Shown here piece by piece: positions 40,185 to 49,097 of a stretch of DNA of 64,000 nucleotides. The stretch's first letter is position 1, and every line of letters starts with the position of its first letter. The position numbers were made by a program, and so were the translations under genes. The notes under the pieces were generated by a model. The model was not told the DNA's origin. It made no database searches and worked only from the letters and a program-made list of their open reading frames with translations. The DNA is from Halomicrobium sp. LC1Hm (lineage in GTDB: Archaea; Halobacteriota; Halobacteria; Halobacteriales; Haloarculaceae): assembly GCF_009617995.1 (NCBI RefSeq), contig NZ_CP044129.1, forward strand, positions 1,550,001-1,614,000, in the 5' to 3' direction.

Positions 40185-40691
40185 TCACAAATAGACGTTG
40201 TCGGCCCGTTCAAGCGTGATGTCGATCACGTGACCATCGGCGTCGGTTGTCGTCTGTACGTCGACGACTGGTCGTCTCATCCCACCATTGATGTACACTG
40301 GTTCGTCGCCATCGATGCTGATTGCCCCATCGTTGTGAAACTTGACTCGTGCATCGGACGTAGGATGGGAGACAACACGCTCGCCTGGTTCGAGGGCTGG
40401 CGTCTCACTCCCAGCGTGGTAGTAGGGTCCGACGACGACTGGGGTCGTCCGATCGATCCGTGTCAGTAAGACAGTACTGCCCTCTGGTGGGAGGTAACCC
40501 TCACCGTGGGCCTGTGGGATGACGACTGCGCTTTTCCCCTCTGGGTACCGTTCGTTTCTGACCTCGACGTGGTGGATCGGTGTGTCGTCGTCGACGGATG
40601 GTGTTGACGTGACCCGACCGACACTCGTCGAGACGAGGTCAGCGACACGATTTTGACTTCGATCCGTCTTGCGATGTGGATTCGTGCTCAT
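40185..40691 (-). CDS. Baseplate/spike-like protein (gpV/gp5 OB-fold type)
   Basis: A 168-aa protein. The segment VTSTPSVDDDTPIHHVEVRNERYPEGKSAVVIPQAHGEGYLPPEGSTVLLTRIDRTTPVVVGPYY fits the OB-fold of P2 gpV / baseplate assembly V proteins, and VKFHNDGAISIDGDEPVYINGG fits the start of the beta-helical spike. It overlaps the hub gene by ATGA. No PAAR domain follows. Tail-spike role is inferred from fold pattern and from its position directly after the hub gene. Confidence 0.6.
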   Translation of the reverse strand: MSTNPHRKTDRSQNRVADLVSTSVGRVTSTPSVDDDTPIHHVEVRNERYPEGKSAVVIPQAHGEGYLPPEGSTVLLTRIDRTTPVVVGPYYHAGSETPALEPGERVVSHPTSDARVKFHNDGAISIDGDEPVYINGGMRRPVVDVQTTTDADGHVIDITLERADNVYL

Positions 40692-42271
40692 ATGAACCCC
40701 ACCTCGGTAATCGTCTCGATCAGTGAGTCGTCGTCACCATCGCCTTCACTCGTCTCCGTCTTGAGTGGGGCCTCGGTTCGCTCGGTGACGTTCATTTCTC
40801 CGTAGTTTGCTGCCAGCGAGACGGTCAATTCAGTGCGGGGGAACTCGTCGGCTGTCAGGGAGTGTGTGACCCGTTCGATCTCGTACTCGATCGACGGCAT
40901 CTCCTCACCGACACGAGGTTGTGCAACGAAGGTCTGGTACGGGCGCAACTGGGGGTCGGGAACCGTACTGATCGTCCCACTCCCAGCAGTATCTATCATG
41001 CGTTTCAGGCGCGTCTTCGCTGCCGAGACCAGATTGGGCAAGTTGTGGATGTCTGCTGTCCGTTCAGCGGTAATCGTCTGCCCAGCACGCTCACGAGTCG
41101 GACCGTGTTCGACGACCACGACGGGGTAGTTCCCATCGAGGTCGGGGTATTCCACGTCATACCCTTCGACGGAGACGAGTTCGTTCGTGGGACGACCACT
41201 GAGCCGCAACGCATTGACGGGACTGATCTCAACGAGTGCGTTGTTGTTGAGAACGGCTGTTGATCCACCGAGATGCCTGGCGTAGTGCGTTTGGCTGTTC
41301 GGAGAGATTCCTGTCAGTGCGACTCCACCGTTGTTGTCGGGGAGGAATGCGAGTCGTATGTCAATTCGTTCGTTGATAGGACGGATGACATCGCCCAAGG
41401 TGTGTTGGTTGCGAGTGAAACGCGCGGCCAGTCCTTCCGTTGGTGTCTGTTCGCCCAGCGCCTCGGACACTTCCTCGATCGGCCCGTCGTCAATGACACC
41501 ACGGCTCTGTGCAACGGCGTACAACTGGCCGACGCCAGGAATCCCGTACGTCGCTATATTCGTTGCATCGTCAGCAGTGTTGAGGATCGACCCGAGTGGT
41601 GTACCGTCATCAGTACTCCCGCTGTCAATGTCACCGTCATCAGTTGATCTACTGAACTGTGCCAGCTGATTGAGCAAAGTCTGATCGATGTCGACCCCGA
41701 TCTCGTCGAACGTCGACTGGGATTGTTCCAGTTGATCGAGGACGTAGGCCAGCACGTTGTCAACCGATGATGCGTTAAAAGACACGCCAGCAGGAATTTC
41801 GGTGAGCAACTGCGAGAGCCCGCCGACGCGGAATCGCATCGTGTTCTCCGTCGCACCCCCACTACCGAGGGATTTGACGTACCCCCGATGCACCGTCGTG
41901 TACTCATCCGTGTCGCCATCGAACGTGGACAGTTGGCGTCTCGGGACCTCTGTTTCACTATCATCCACTGGGGGTCGATTCCGCACTTCGATGTCGGCCT
42001 TGGCTCCGTAGGTGACGGAGTCGAGCCAGTCGTTCCCATATGGGCCGACTGCGGGGAACTGCACGTCACAGATGGTCGTAATGGCCAGTGGCCCCTCCTT
42101 CCGACGGTGCATCGTCACTCCGTCGTTGATCACTGGGATGTAGTAGCTCTCAGTACTGTGGAGTGGTGTGATTTTCACACGGACGACTGGGGTTTCTTCC
42201 AGTGGATCAGTGTACTCTGGGGCATCAATCCCGTCACCACCGCCACCAGCGAAGGCTGTTCCAATCGGCAT
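40688..42271 (-). CDS. Tail hub protein (gpD-like, putative)
   Basis: A 527-aa protein with the general pattern of tail hub/late control D proteins: an N-terminal beta domain (RVKITPLHSTESYYIPVINDGVTM), a middle domain that reads like the hub fold (HRGYVKSLGSGGATENTMRFRVGGLSQLLTEIPAGVSF) and a C-terminal beta-rich domain ending DEFPRTELTVSLAANYGEMN. It lies between the small tail protein and the spike-like protein, the standard order of contractile tails. Identification is from context and pattern; no diagnostic motif exists in this family. Confidence 0.55.
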   Translation of the reverse strand: MPIGTAFAGGGGDGIDAPEYTDPLEETPVVRVKITPLHSTESYYIPVINDGVTMHRRKEGPLAITTICDVQFPAVGPYGNDWLDSVTYGAKADIEVRNRPPVDDSETEVPRRQLSTFDGDTDEYTTVHRGYVKSLGSGGATENTMRFRVGGLSQLLTEIPAGVSFNASSVDNVLAYVLDQLEQSQSTFDEIGVDIDQTLLNQLAQFSRSTDDGDIDSGSTDDGTPLGSILNTADDATNIATYGIPGVGQLYAVAQSRGVIDDGPIEEVSEALGEQTPTEGLAARFTRNQHTLGDVIRPINERIDIRLAFLPDNNGGVALTGISPNSQTHYARHLGGSTAVLNNNALVEISPVNALRLSGRPTNELVSVEGYDVEYPDLDGNYPVVVVEHGPTRERAGQTITAERTADIHNLPNLVSAAKTRLKRMIDTAGSGTISTVPDPQLRPYQTFVAQPRVGEEMPSIEYEIERVTHSLTADEFPRTELTVSLAANYGEMNVTERTEAPLKTETSEGDGDDDSLIETITEVGFI

Positions 42272-42813
42272 TAGCTATCGAGCACGTCCTCTCCGAACGA
42301 TTCGTTGTTTCCAGACTGTTCTTTCGACTGTAACTGGAAGGTGTACAGTGGTTCTTCGACAGACTCCCCCTCGTATGTGTATACACCAGTTCCAGCATCC
42401 GCCTTTCGTGTCACTTGCAATCGGTCAGGGACGAAGCGTGGAATCCCCAGCACTTCGGTCATCGGACAGACGAGTTTGACTGTCGCACTCTGTTGTCGAA
42501 GGTTTGCCAGTTGTTCGAGTTGCGTCGTGAAGATAATCCCCTCGATGGTGCCACGCAGGTTCCTGTCACCGTTCGGGTTAACGATCGTCTGTCCACTGGC
42601 CGTCTGATCTCGCTCGATGTTCCATGGGAGAATACCGTCGATCTTCGTCGTCACAGGGATGTCGATGGTCGTCCCGTCTGGTCCGACCAGCTCTGGCTCC
42701 ACATCACCGTACTGTTCGAGTGGGGCGCGATCGTCGTCACGGTAGACACCGTACCGTTCTTCCCGTTCGTCACGGGCCTGTTCGAGTGGGCTAACGAGTG
42801 TGTCGTCTGTCAT
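42271..42813 (-). CDS. Small tail protein following the tape measure (putative)
   Basis: A 180-aa protein, charged N-terminus (SPLEQARDEREERYGVYRDDDRAPLEQYG) then a beta-rich domain with RNLRGTIEGIIFTTQLEQLANLRQQSATVKLVCPM and GVYTYEGESVEEPLYTFQLQSKEQ. Located between tape measure and hub, where tailed viruses encode a small tail-completion protein. It overlaps both neighbours by 1-4 bp. Function is inferred from position. Confidence 0.5.
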   Translation of the reverse strand: MTDDTLVSPLEQARDEREERYGVYRDDDRAPLEQYGDVEPELVGPDGTTIDIPVTTKIDGILPWNIERDQTASGQTIVNPNGDRNLRGTIEGIIFTTQLEQLANLRQQSATVKLVCPMTEVLGIPRFVPDRLQVTRKADAGTGVYTYEGESVEEPLYTFQLQSKEQSGNNESFGEDVLDS

Positions 42814-44702
42814 CGTTCTGCTCCCGTGGAACTGCTAAATTCACTGTCGAGTGTCGTTCCCTCCTGATACGACATCGTCTGTGCGTTTCGATTGCCTGCT
42901 GTTCGCGAGGGGGCGTTGACGTTGTAGACGTTCTGTTGAGACATCGACCCGCCTGTCGTCGACGGGGTTGTGGTGGCTCCCACCGACACCCCCATGCCGT
43001 CGACGCGGCTCCCGACACGACCCAGTTCCTTGAGGTTCGATGTAGCAGACTTGATTTCAGAGTTGATCTGTTGCATCTGGAGCAGCATGAACCCGAAGGC
43101 TCCCAGTGACAGGACCGAGATCACACCTGCGAGTGCCTGTCCGAGCGTCACCGACCCCAGTGCCGCCCCGATGGTCGATGTTGTGAACGATTGCAAATAC
43201 GGAATTGTCGACAGTAGTGAGGCTCGAAGTCCCTGGGATGTGGCTGCCGTCGTAGCCTGAGCGAACGACATTGCCAGAAGCCCCTCTGAGGCGATCACCC
43301 CGCTGACGCCCATTAGCGAGAGCATCGAATTGAGGGCACCCCCGACCGTCGTTGCGAGGCTGGAGACGCCAACTAAAGTGAGCAATGCACCCGTCACCCC
43401 ACCGAGGATCGGCAGCAGTGGGCCGAGGCCGTTCAACAGTGTGAACGCTGCATCGGCGACAGCCGTCAGGTAGGCCGCCGTAAGCAGGAAGCCTTCGGAC
43501 AGACGGAAGACGGTGGGCAGCAGATCCATCAGTGCGATACCGAGAACGGCCATCTCGTCGGCAGTGGTTGCGATCATCTCACCGAGCATTGCCGCCCAGT
43601 CCTGGTTGGCCACGAAATTACCCAAGAGACCGAAGATCGGCATCATCGCATCACCGAGGCGGGTGAACCCAACAGCCAGCGATGGAAGTACGTCGACGAG
43701 GCCATCGCCCAGTGCTCGAAGGTCGTCGGACACTGATGTCAGCACTGTCGCCTCTGCTCCCAATCGACGGAACAGCATCACCACGTCGGTGAGCAGGGCT
43801 TCAGTCGTTGGTGCGAGAATTTCCGCGATGGGACCGAACGAATCGAGGAACGTGTGTTTCAGTTCGGTCAGGCGTTCAGCCAGTTGCGAGGTGTCGATCT
43901 GACCACCATCCATCGAGAGACCGAGAAGACCGAGGCCACCAACTGCCCCCAGTGCGCCTGCTGCACCGAGGGCAGCGCCGCCGAGGGCTACCAAGCCTCC
44001 GACAGCGGCTGGCATCGCAGCGGCAAATGTTCCGAAGATTGGGATGACCCCAGCAAGGATGTCGTGGAATTGAGTCATCTTGAGGTCGATGTCGGCGAGG
44101 CGTTCGACGAAGGAGTCGTCGTCTGGGAGATCGAGAATGTCCCGATCGTTCAGCTCTTCGATCGACTCGGAAAAGGGATCTATGTCGCCGCTGAACAGGC
44201 CACCGAGGTCGTCCATCGACAGTAGCGTGTCGTCGTCGAACAGTGAGTCGACAACGTCCCCACTGTTCAGTCGTTCCGTCGAGTCTTCAAGGACATCGAT
44301 CGGGCGAGTGATTCGGCCCTCACGATCCAGCAACGCCTGCTCATCGAAGGCGTCGCCGAACGCATCCTTGAGATCGCGAAGCTGATCCACTCCCAAGAAG
44401 GGATCATCGTCGACGAATCCGCCACTCGTTGCGACAGATTGGCCACCATCGTCATCGAGCGGGTCCTTGATGTCGGTGTTGGTCGACGTGTCGATGTCGA
44501 GTTGTTCGTCGACAGATTCGGCAGCAGCAGCCAGTTCCTCTAACTCAGCCGTCGTCTCGGCAACACCATCCACGTCGGCTTCGATGGGGAAGACTGCGTC
44601 CCCAATCGTCCCGACGTTACGGAGTTGGGTTTCGAGTTTGCCAAGTGTCGCCTCGAAGTCCTCGACGACACTGGCCTCTAAGGTCAGTGATTCAACGGGC
44701 AT
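42810..44702 (-). CDS. Tail tape measure protein
   Basis: A 630-aa protein with the tape-measure profile: an acidic, helical N-terminal part (ESLTLEASVVEDFEATLGKLETQLRNVGTIG), a long region of hydrophobic helices rich in Gly/Ala/Leu (residues about 215-270, GTFAAAMPAAVGGLVALGGAALGAAGALGAVGGLG, and about 385-560) and a disordered Gly/Ser/Asn tail. Tape-measure proteins set tail length and help DNA entry across the membrane. It is the longest gene of the element and is followed by the other tail genes. Length implies a short tail (about 90-100 nm, by the usual 1.5 angstrom per residue). Confidence 0.75.
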   Translation of the reverse strand: MPVESLTLEASVVEDFEATLGKLETQLRNVGTIGDAVFPIEADVDGVAETTAELEELAAAAESVDEQLDIDTSTNTDIKDPLDDDGGQSVATSGGFVDDDPFLGVDQLRDLKDAFGDAFDEQALLDREGRITRPIDVLEDSTERLNSGDVVDSLFDDDTLLSMDDLGGLFSGDIDPFSESIEELNDRDILDLPDDDSFVERLADIDLKMTQFHDILAGVIPIFGTFAAAMPAAVGGLVALGGAALGAAGALGAVGGLGLLGLSMDGGQIDTSQLAERLTELKHTFLDSFGPIAEILAPTTEALLTDVVMLFRRLGAEATVLTSVSDDLRALGDGLVDVLPSLAVGFTRLGDAMMPIFGLLGNFVANQDWAAMLGEMIATTADEMAVLGIALMDLLPTVFRLSEGFLLTAAYLTAVADAAFTLLNGLGPLLPILGGVTGALLTLVGVSSLATTVGGALNSMLSLMGVSGVIASEGLLAMSFAQATTAATSQGLRASLLSTIPYLQSFTTSTIGAALGSVTLGQALAGVISVLSLGAFGFMLLQMQQINSEIKSATSNLKELGRVGSRVDGMGVSVGATTTPSTTGGSMSQQNVYNVNAPSRTAGNRNAQTMSYQEGTTLDSEFSSSTGAER

Positions 44703-44721
44703 GAAATGGCGAGAAAATCAA

Positions 44722-44895
44722 TTACGCCCTCACCATCTGTGGCCCATCGTTGTCGACACTAACCCCCGCCTCACGACAAAGACGGTCGATGACTGCCCCG
44801 AATGGAACTTCGTCAGTCCCATACAGCGACATACGGGCCTTGTTCAGTTCTTCTTTTTCTGCATCAGATACGCGAATGTGATTAGTTCGTCCCAT
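44722..44895 (-). CDS. Small RHH-like protein (element)
   Basis: A 57-aa protein, MGRTNHIRVSDAEKEELNKARMSLYGTDEVPFGAVIDRLCREAG, with the strand-helix-helix spacing of small RHH regulators. It is just upstream of the tape measure gene, so it may regulate the tail operon; that is inference. The ATG at 44895 is used; a longer frame upstream is unlikely. Confidence 0.5.
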   Translation of the reverse strand: MGRTNHIRVSDAEKEELNKARMSLYGTDEVPFGAVIDRLCREAGVSVDNDGPQMVRA

Positions 44896-45550
44896 AGTTT
44901 CTCGCAAATACCAGGAGATCCAACAGACTGACACTGCTCGTCAGTTAACCGCTGTGGACCCCTTACATACTGTTGTGTACGCCACGTAAACGAAGCAGTT
45001 GAGAGGCGAATAGCCCACTTCACGGATCCCATCTCGATTTTTGACGTTCGCTGAATATTGGCCTGTCTGCCGACGGTGTCTCTCATCACGCGTCCGTGTC
45101 GGCCATGCCCTATCCTACTGCTTCAGGAGACTCCGACCCAACCCCTCCGAGGGCACTGTAATATGCCCGTCGAGCCGAACCGATTGCTATTGACACCACG
45201 ATCAAGAGACGAGACGCCAGCAGCACAGCGGGCATAACTATTGCTGCTTTCCTCTCCTCCTGTGTACTGATGCTGAGGTTCAATGGAGAAGCAAGCTGGT
45301 ACCTTGCTCTCATGTCGACAGAATCACTCTGACCCGCCTCCCCATCACGTCCGCTGTCCGATGTCGAACCTCTGTCTGATCCGTTCCGAGGGAGGGTGCC
45401 GACCACAATTGGCCCCGACAATGTATTCTGTGGTTAGCATTGGCTGCTATTCAACCAGCATCTCAATACCCGAGCGTGTCCAATAATCGAAAGGACCACA
45501 CCCTGTTCAGTCACTGCAACTAAGCTGTGAACCAGTGATTGAATAGAGAA
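44896..45550. other. Gap in the element with one doubtful frame
   Basis: 655 bp. One minus-strand frame (45110-45421, 103 aa) has a hydrophobic stretch (AAIVMPAVLLASRLLIVVSIAIG) and could encode a small membrane protein, but codon usage is poor and the N-terminal half is low-complexity. The remainder has no gene. Confidence 0.35.
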
Positions 45551-46291
45551 CTATTGCCAGTCCAGCCTCTCATCCAGTAAGCCCGTAATCCGCTCGACTT
45601 CCATCGGTGTGACCTCGCACTGTTCACAGATTTCTTCGAATGTGGAATCAGGCTCGATCTGCGGCGTCGAGGCTTCGTCAATGAGCATCGCCAATCCGTG
45701 AGTCACTTCTGGTGATCTTGTCGACGCGGGGGTGTCCTCGACACCGTTCTCGTCGAGGCGGCTGTCGTCCACACGGGTTGCCGTGCCATTTCCATCCGTC
45801 TCTGGGTCACCCACTTCCTTAACAGCGGTGTGACGGTCAGCCCGCGTGCCACGACCACTGTCATAGAGCAGCGACCGTCCGTCATCGCCAGTGACCAGCA
45901 CGATCAAACCGAGAATCGCGTGCTCGGCTGAATAGGGACCAAGCGACTGCACGTCGAGTTGATCGAGGAGGTAGACGACACGGCGGGACTGGTACTCCGT
46001 ACACTCCAGTTGGGAACACCACGTGGCCACGTCCCGTCGACGGTCGGCTGCACGTCGAGTGGTACCGTCAAGGTCCTCGTCACCATCCTGCCGTTTTCGT
46101 AGTCGCTGGAAATGTGCCTCCTTCGATGTCGATGCTTCCTCTGGGTTGAACTTCGTGACTGTCTCGTTACGCCCGTCGTCCTCACGCGGGGCCTCCGCGT
46201 CCCAGCCACGGGTGTGGGCAGCACCAGCACCGCTGGACGCGGAATAATCGATACGCGTTCCTTCCTCCGTAGTCGCGACTGTCTCGGTCAA
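45551..46291 (-). CDS. Acidic hypothetical protein with cyclin-fold-like helices (element)
   Basis: A 246-aa protein. Residues 85-150 contain RRDVATWCSQLECTEYQSRRVVYLLDQLDVQSLGPYSAEHAILGLIVLVTGDDG, an all-helical pattern reminiscent of the cyclin-like repeat of TFB or of the haloarchaeal RNA polymerase epsilon-type proteins; the rest is acidic and low-complexity. The C-terminal FEEICEQCEVTPMEVERITGLLDERLDWQ resembles an HTH. The start is TTG at 46291 with no better alternative. It could be a transcription factor for the element. Confidence 0.5.
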   Translation of the reverse strand: MTETVATTEEGTRIDYSASSGAGAAHTRGWDAEAPREDDGRNETVTKFNPEEASTSKEAHFQRLRKRQDGDEDLDGTTRRAADRRRDVATWCSQLECTEYQSRRVVYLLDQLDVQSLGPYSAEHAILGLIVLVTGDDGRSLLYDSGRGTRADRHTAVKEVGDPETDGNGTATRVDDSRLDENGVEDTPASTRSPEVTHGLAMLIDEASTPQIEPDSTFEEICEQCEVTPMEVERITGLLDERLDWQ

Positions 46292-46803
46292 ACCACTACT
46301 TCTAACAGTTCGGGCCAGTTAAAACTGTTGAATATCAGTAAAATAATTTTGAGAAATAAAGGGATGACTGATACCGTGCTGACTGTGATCATGACGGGTG
46401 GGAGTAGGGACGGGGGTGAATATCAATAGCCGTCTGGAAACATCGGGGTGGTGAGTATAAGAAATATCATATTAGTACTACAGTAGAATATTTGTCAATT
46501 CTGGTGATGTATGTTCACTTATGGGTCTATTCGTTGGAGTCAGAGCACGAAGGAAGCCCTCTCCCCATACCACATAATACGGCTTCTTATGGCTAATCTT
46601 GACGGGTGAGGGTACCCCGTACCCGCTATCTGTTGAGAGGCTCCCCTCTAATTGTCTACTTCAATATATACTATAAGAAACCTCGGAAATACTGAATACT
46701 AAGTGGTTACCAGCCTATGGGCTATACAAGCCGCTTTCGCGGGCGTACTGTCGCAGAAAGCCCGCTGGTGCTGGTACACCAGACGGAGTGGCTTGGAGAT
46801 GCC
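46292..46803. other. AT-rich control region of the element
   Basis: 512 bp without a gene, with runs such as AAAATAATTTTGAGAAATAAAG (within 46340-46365) and ATATATACTATAAGAAACC near 46664-46682. It separates leftward (45551) from rightward (46804) genes, so it must hold divergent promoters and could also hold a replication origin. No iterons were identified with confidence. Confidence 0.45.
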
Positions 46804-46953
46804 ATGAGCGACTTCACGACGGCCCACCAAAAGGGTCACGACGAGAGTACCGAGACCGAAACCAATGACTGCGACGACTACACGGAGTTTCCCGACGGGT
46901 TCCCCTGCTTCGATCATTTCGGGGCAACAATTTCAGCGGAGGGCGAACGATGA
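46804..46953 (+). CDS. Small hypothetical protein (element)
   Basis: A 49-aa acidic protein, MSDFTTAHQKGHDESTETETN then DCDDYTEFPDGFPCFDHFGATISAEGER, preceded by a GGAG ribosome binding site (CTTGGAGATGCCATG). It overlaps the next gene by ATGA, which supports translation. A longer frame from ATG 46717 is possible. Confidence 0.5.
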   Translation: MSDFTTAHQKGHDESTETETNDCDDYTEFPDGFPCFDHFGATISAEGER

Positions 46954-47303
46954 CCTTCTTCGATCGTGACGACGATGAAGACCAAGCCAGTCGAGACCTT
47001 CATCGTATTGACCGTACAGATGACGACCGTGACATCTCCGTCCCGCTCCCGACCACCGAAGACAAGGACACGCTAATCTGTGGTGGTGTGAAGATCACGG
47101 TTGACCAAGTAATGTATGACAGCCAAGACGAACAGCACGTCGTTATCACGGACATCTACGCCCTCGAAGTGACCGTGCAACCAGTCACTCGGGGTGACAG
47201 CGGGATGTGGTACCGTGACGGTGAAGAACGAGCGTTCGACTGGCCGACTGAGGGCGGAAGGTATCTTACCGTGAAACACGACAAACTGCACAACGACGAA
47301 TAG
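46950..47303 (+). CDS. Hypothetical protein (element)
   Basis: A 117-aa acidic protein: N-terminal DRDDDEDQASRDLHRIDRTDDDRDI, then a beta-rich domain ICGGVKITVDQVMYDSQDEQHVVITDIYALEVTVQPVTRG and YLTVKHDKLHNDE. No family is recognised. It is coupled to the small upstream gene by a 4-bp overlap. An element-specific role is likely. Confidence 0.6.
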   Translation: MTFFDRDDDEDQASRDLHRIDRTDDDRDISVPLPTTEDKDTLICGGVKITVDQVMYDSQDEQHVVITDIYALEVTVQPVTRGDSGMWYRDGEERAFDWPTEGGRYLTVKHDKLHNDE

Positions 47304-47424
47304 GCTGACTCCTGCCCTTCTTGATTCAGTGATCCGATCGGCTGTATCAGGGTCAAATGCTCACCGACTCCTACCAAGCGGGGGTGTCGGGCGACTCCTG
47401 TCGACAGTGATCCCGCGTATGTTC

Positions 47425-47940
47425 TCATTCCGTATGCCAGTCTGGTGGCTCTGTTTGCGTGTTCGGATCTACCCGTGCGATTGTCTCTAACAGGTCGTCC
47501 GTGTCGCTGCGAGCACGGGGCTTCACTGTGACGTAGGCACTCGAATCCTTGATTGGAATCGTGATCAAACTCTCCCGTCGCTTTCGTGTGGGTGCAGCGG
47601 AGTCGTGGAGCAGGGAGAGGTGATTTTTTGCTCTGTCTCGGTTTTCGCACTCTAAATCACGCCGCTCGGATACCTCTATCCCTTCAAAATCGATGTCATC
47701 GATAGCGATTCGATAGAACGGCTGTTCTTCATAGCTCGGTTCGCCCTCGATGAATATCGTCGCAAATTCGAGACCGTCTGGTGACGCCTGCATCTCGATC
47801 CTCCCTTTGTCGAGGTGTTTCTGGCCCATGACAGTTTCCGACGTGAACTCAACACCGTAGGTTTGCTCAACCGAAATAGATTCACCCGTCAGCCCCTCAC
47901 CACTTGAGAACAAATTTCGGACAGCACCGATCAGACCCAT
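47425..47940 (-). CDS. Hypothetical protein (element)
   Basis: A 171-aa protein starting MGLIGAVRNLFSSGEGLTGESI, with a beta-rich middle (IEMQASPDGLEFATIFIEGEPSYEEQPFYRIAIDDIDFEGIEVSER) and SAYVTVKPRARSDTDDLLETI near the end. This resembles small PH-like or DUF domains, but no definite family is recognised. ATG 47940 is chosen because MGLIGAV is the usual way such domains start. Confidence 0.55.
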   Translation of the reverse strand: MGLIGAVRNLFSSGEGLTGESISVEQTYGVEFTSETVMGQKHLDKGRIEMQASPDGLEFATIFIEGEPSYEEQPFYRIAIDDIDFEGIEVSERRDLECENRDRAKNHLSLLHDSAAPTRKRRESLITIPIKDSSAYVTVKPRARSDTDDLLETIARVDPNTQTEPPDWHTE

Positions 47941-48160
47941 GGAGTACACTGTTCACCCAAGTAACAAATAAATTACTACTACTGGCTACCAAGAGAACCC
48001 CAATCAGACACACCCTATCGTGTCTGCGGAGGACGGCGCGGCGATGGCAGCCGCGAGACTGTCGGGGTGGTGTGCGGTGCGAAACCCCGACAGGCGAGCA
48101 AGGCCCCGCCGCCGTCATCTACACCAAATCCCTCAAATAACACATATTTGTTTGATCCAC

Positions 48161-48913
48161 CTAATTTTCTTGCTGGTTGCTTAAGAACTGAAGCACGGTC
48201 AACGAAGCAATTGCAAAATAGTACCCCCCGTCTTTTCCAACAAAAAGGAATGTGATTAGACTAAGAATCACAACTCCAATTGCAGAAACGATCCAGACAT
48301 TGATATTAATTTGTTGAATAGTGTCAATCAATACACTTCCCTCGAACTTATTTCCAGTATCTTCGGATATTCTATCTAAGATACTGTCCAAATTGTTCTC
48401 TTTATTCAATTCCGAGACCAACTCAAGCATGAAATCTTCAAACGTGTCCTCCAATAATTGGCCAGCGTCCTCTGAATTCTCCAGTCGATCACAGTAGTCT
48501 GCTATGTTTTGTTCTATAGATTGAGAGAATAATGAGTTTCCAGAACGTGATACTTCAGAATCGAGTTCTTCCAAGTGAGACAGTGCCTTATCAGTGTTAT
48601 TTTCTGATACCGCATCAATTGCTGCTCCGATCTCGTATAGAACGACATCTTCAGTAGATGTCTCAAGTCTTCGTTTGCCGTGAAGAATTAGCAACCAGAT
48701 GCACAACAGTATAAGTCCAGGGAGATACACCACATACTCCTTGTTTGGGAAGTCTGGGAGTGCCCCTCTCACTTCTTGCAAATATGCGAGTCCGATCAAT
48801 AACCCGCCAATAAAAAAAGAGAGGATAGACCGTTCACGATACTCCTTGAACTTGGATATCTCCAGTCCCCTTCCACCATACTCATCCGCAAACTTGCTCA
48901 GAGTGTCATCCAT
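48161..48913 (-). CDS. Four-helix membrane protein (element)
   Basis: A 250-aa protein with an N-terminal pair of transmembrane helices (ILSFFIGGLLIGLAYLQEV; YVVYLPGLILLCIWLLILHG), a cytosolic helical middle (about residues 85-195) and a C-terminal pair (VWIVSAIGVVILSLITFLFVG; YYFAIASLTVLQFLS). The gene is strongly AT-rich (roughly 40% GC), unlike the host, so it is recently acquired. No enzymatic motif; function unknown. Confidence 0.65.
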   Translation of the reverse strand: MDDTLSKFADEYGGRGLEISKFKEYRERSILSFFIGGLLIGLAYLQEVRGALPDFPNKEYVVYLPGLILLCIWLLILHGKRRLETSTEDVVLYEIGAAIDAVSENNTDKALSHLEELDSEVSRSGNSLFSQSIEQNIADYCDRLENSEDAGQLLEDTFEDFMLELVSELNKENNLDSILDRISEDTGNKFEGSVLIDTIQQININVWIVSAIGVVILSLITFLFVGKDGGYYFAIASLTVLQFLSNQQEN

Positions 48914-49066
48914 TTTGGCTTAGATATCTCACCCATAATAAAAGAGATTGGGAAAGCACGGTGAAAGTAAATTGATGTAGCACAAATACGGTCGTGCATC
49001 ACTTCTTGCCGTGGGATTGATTTGGTGAATCCCATGTCGTCCTGTGGTTCGGGGAAAGCCCGTGAC

Positions 49067-49083
49067 CTGAGTTCAAATCTCAG
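49067..49083 (+). other. tRNA-like T-arm near the integrase 3' end
   Basis: CTGAG-TTCAAAT-CTCAG is a perfect tRNA T-arm (5-bp stem, canonical loop). Around it GTCGTCC (49036-49042) can pair with GGAGGAC at 6 of 7 positions, but the middle is too short for a D-arm plus anticodon arm, so it is a tRNA-derived remnant and not a tRNA gene. Confidence 0.4.
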
Positions 49084-49097
49084 TGGGAGGACTGACA

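Noticed and set aside
46292-46803. Considered as a confirmed replication origin
   Set aside because: AT-rich and between divergent genes, but no replication initiator gene or repeated iterons could be identified, so it is only noted as a possible control region.
49036-49090. Considered as an intact tRNA gene
   Set aside because: Only the T-arm fits. The anticodon and D-arms cannot form in the short space, and the acceptor pairing has a mismatch plus two extra bases.
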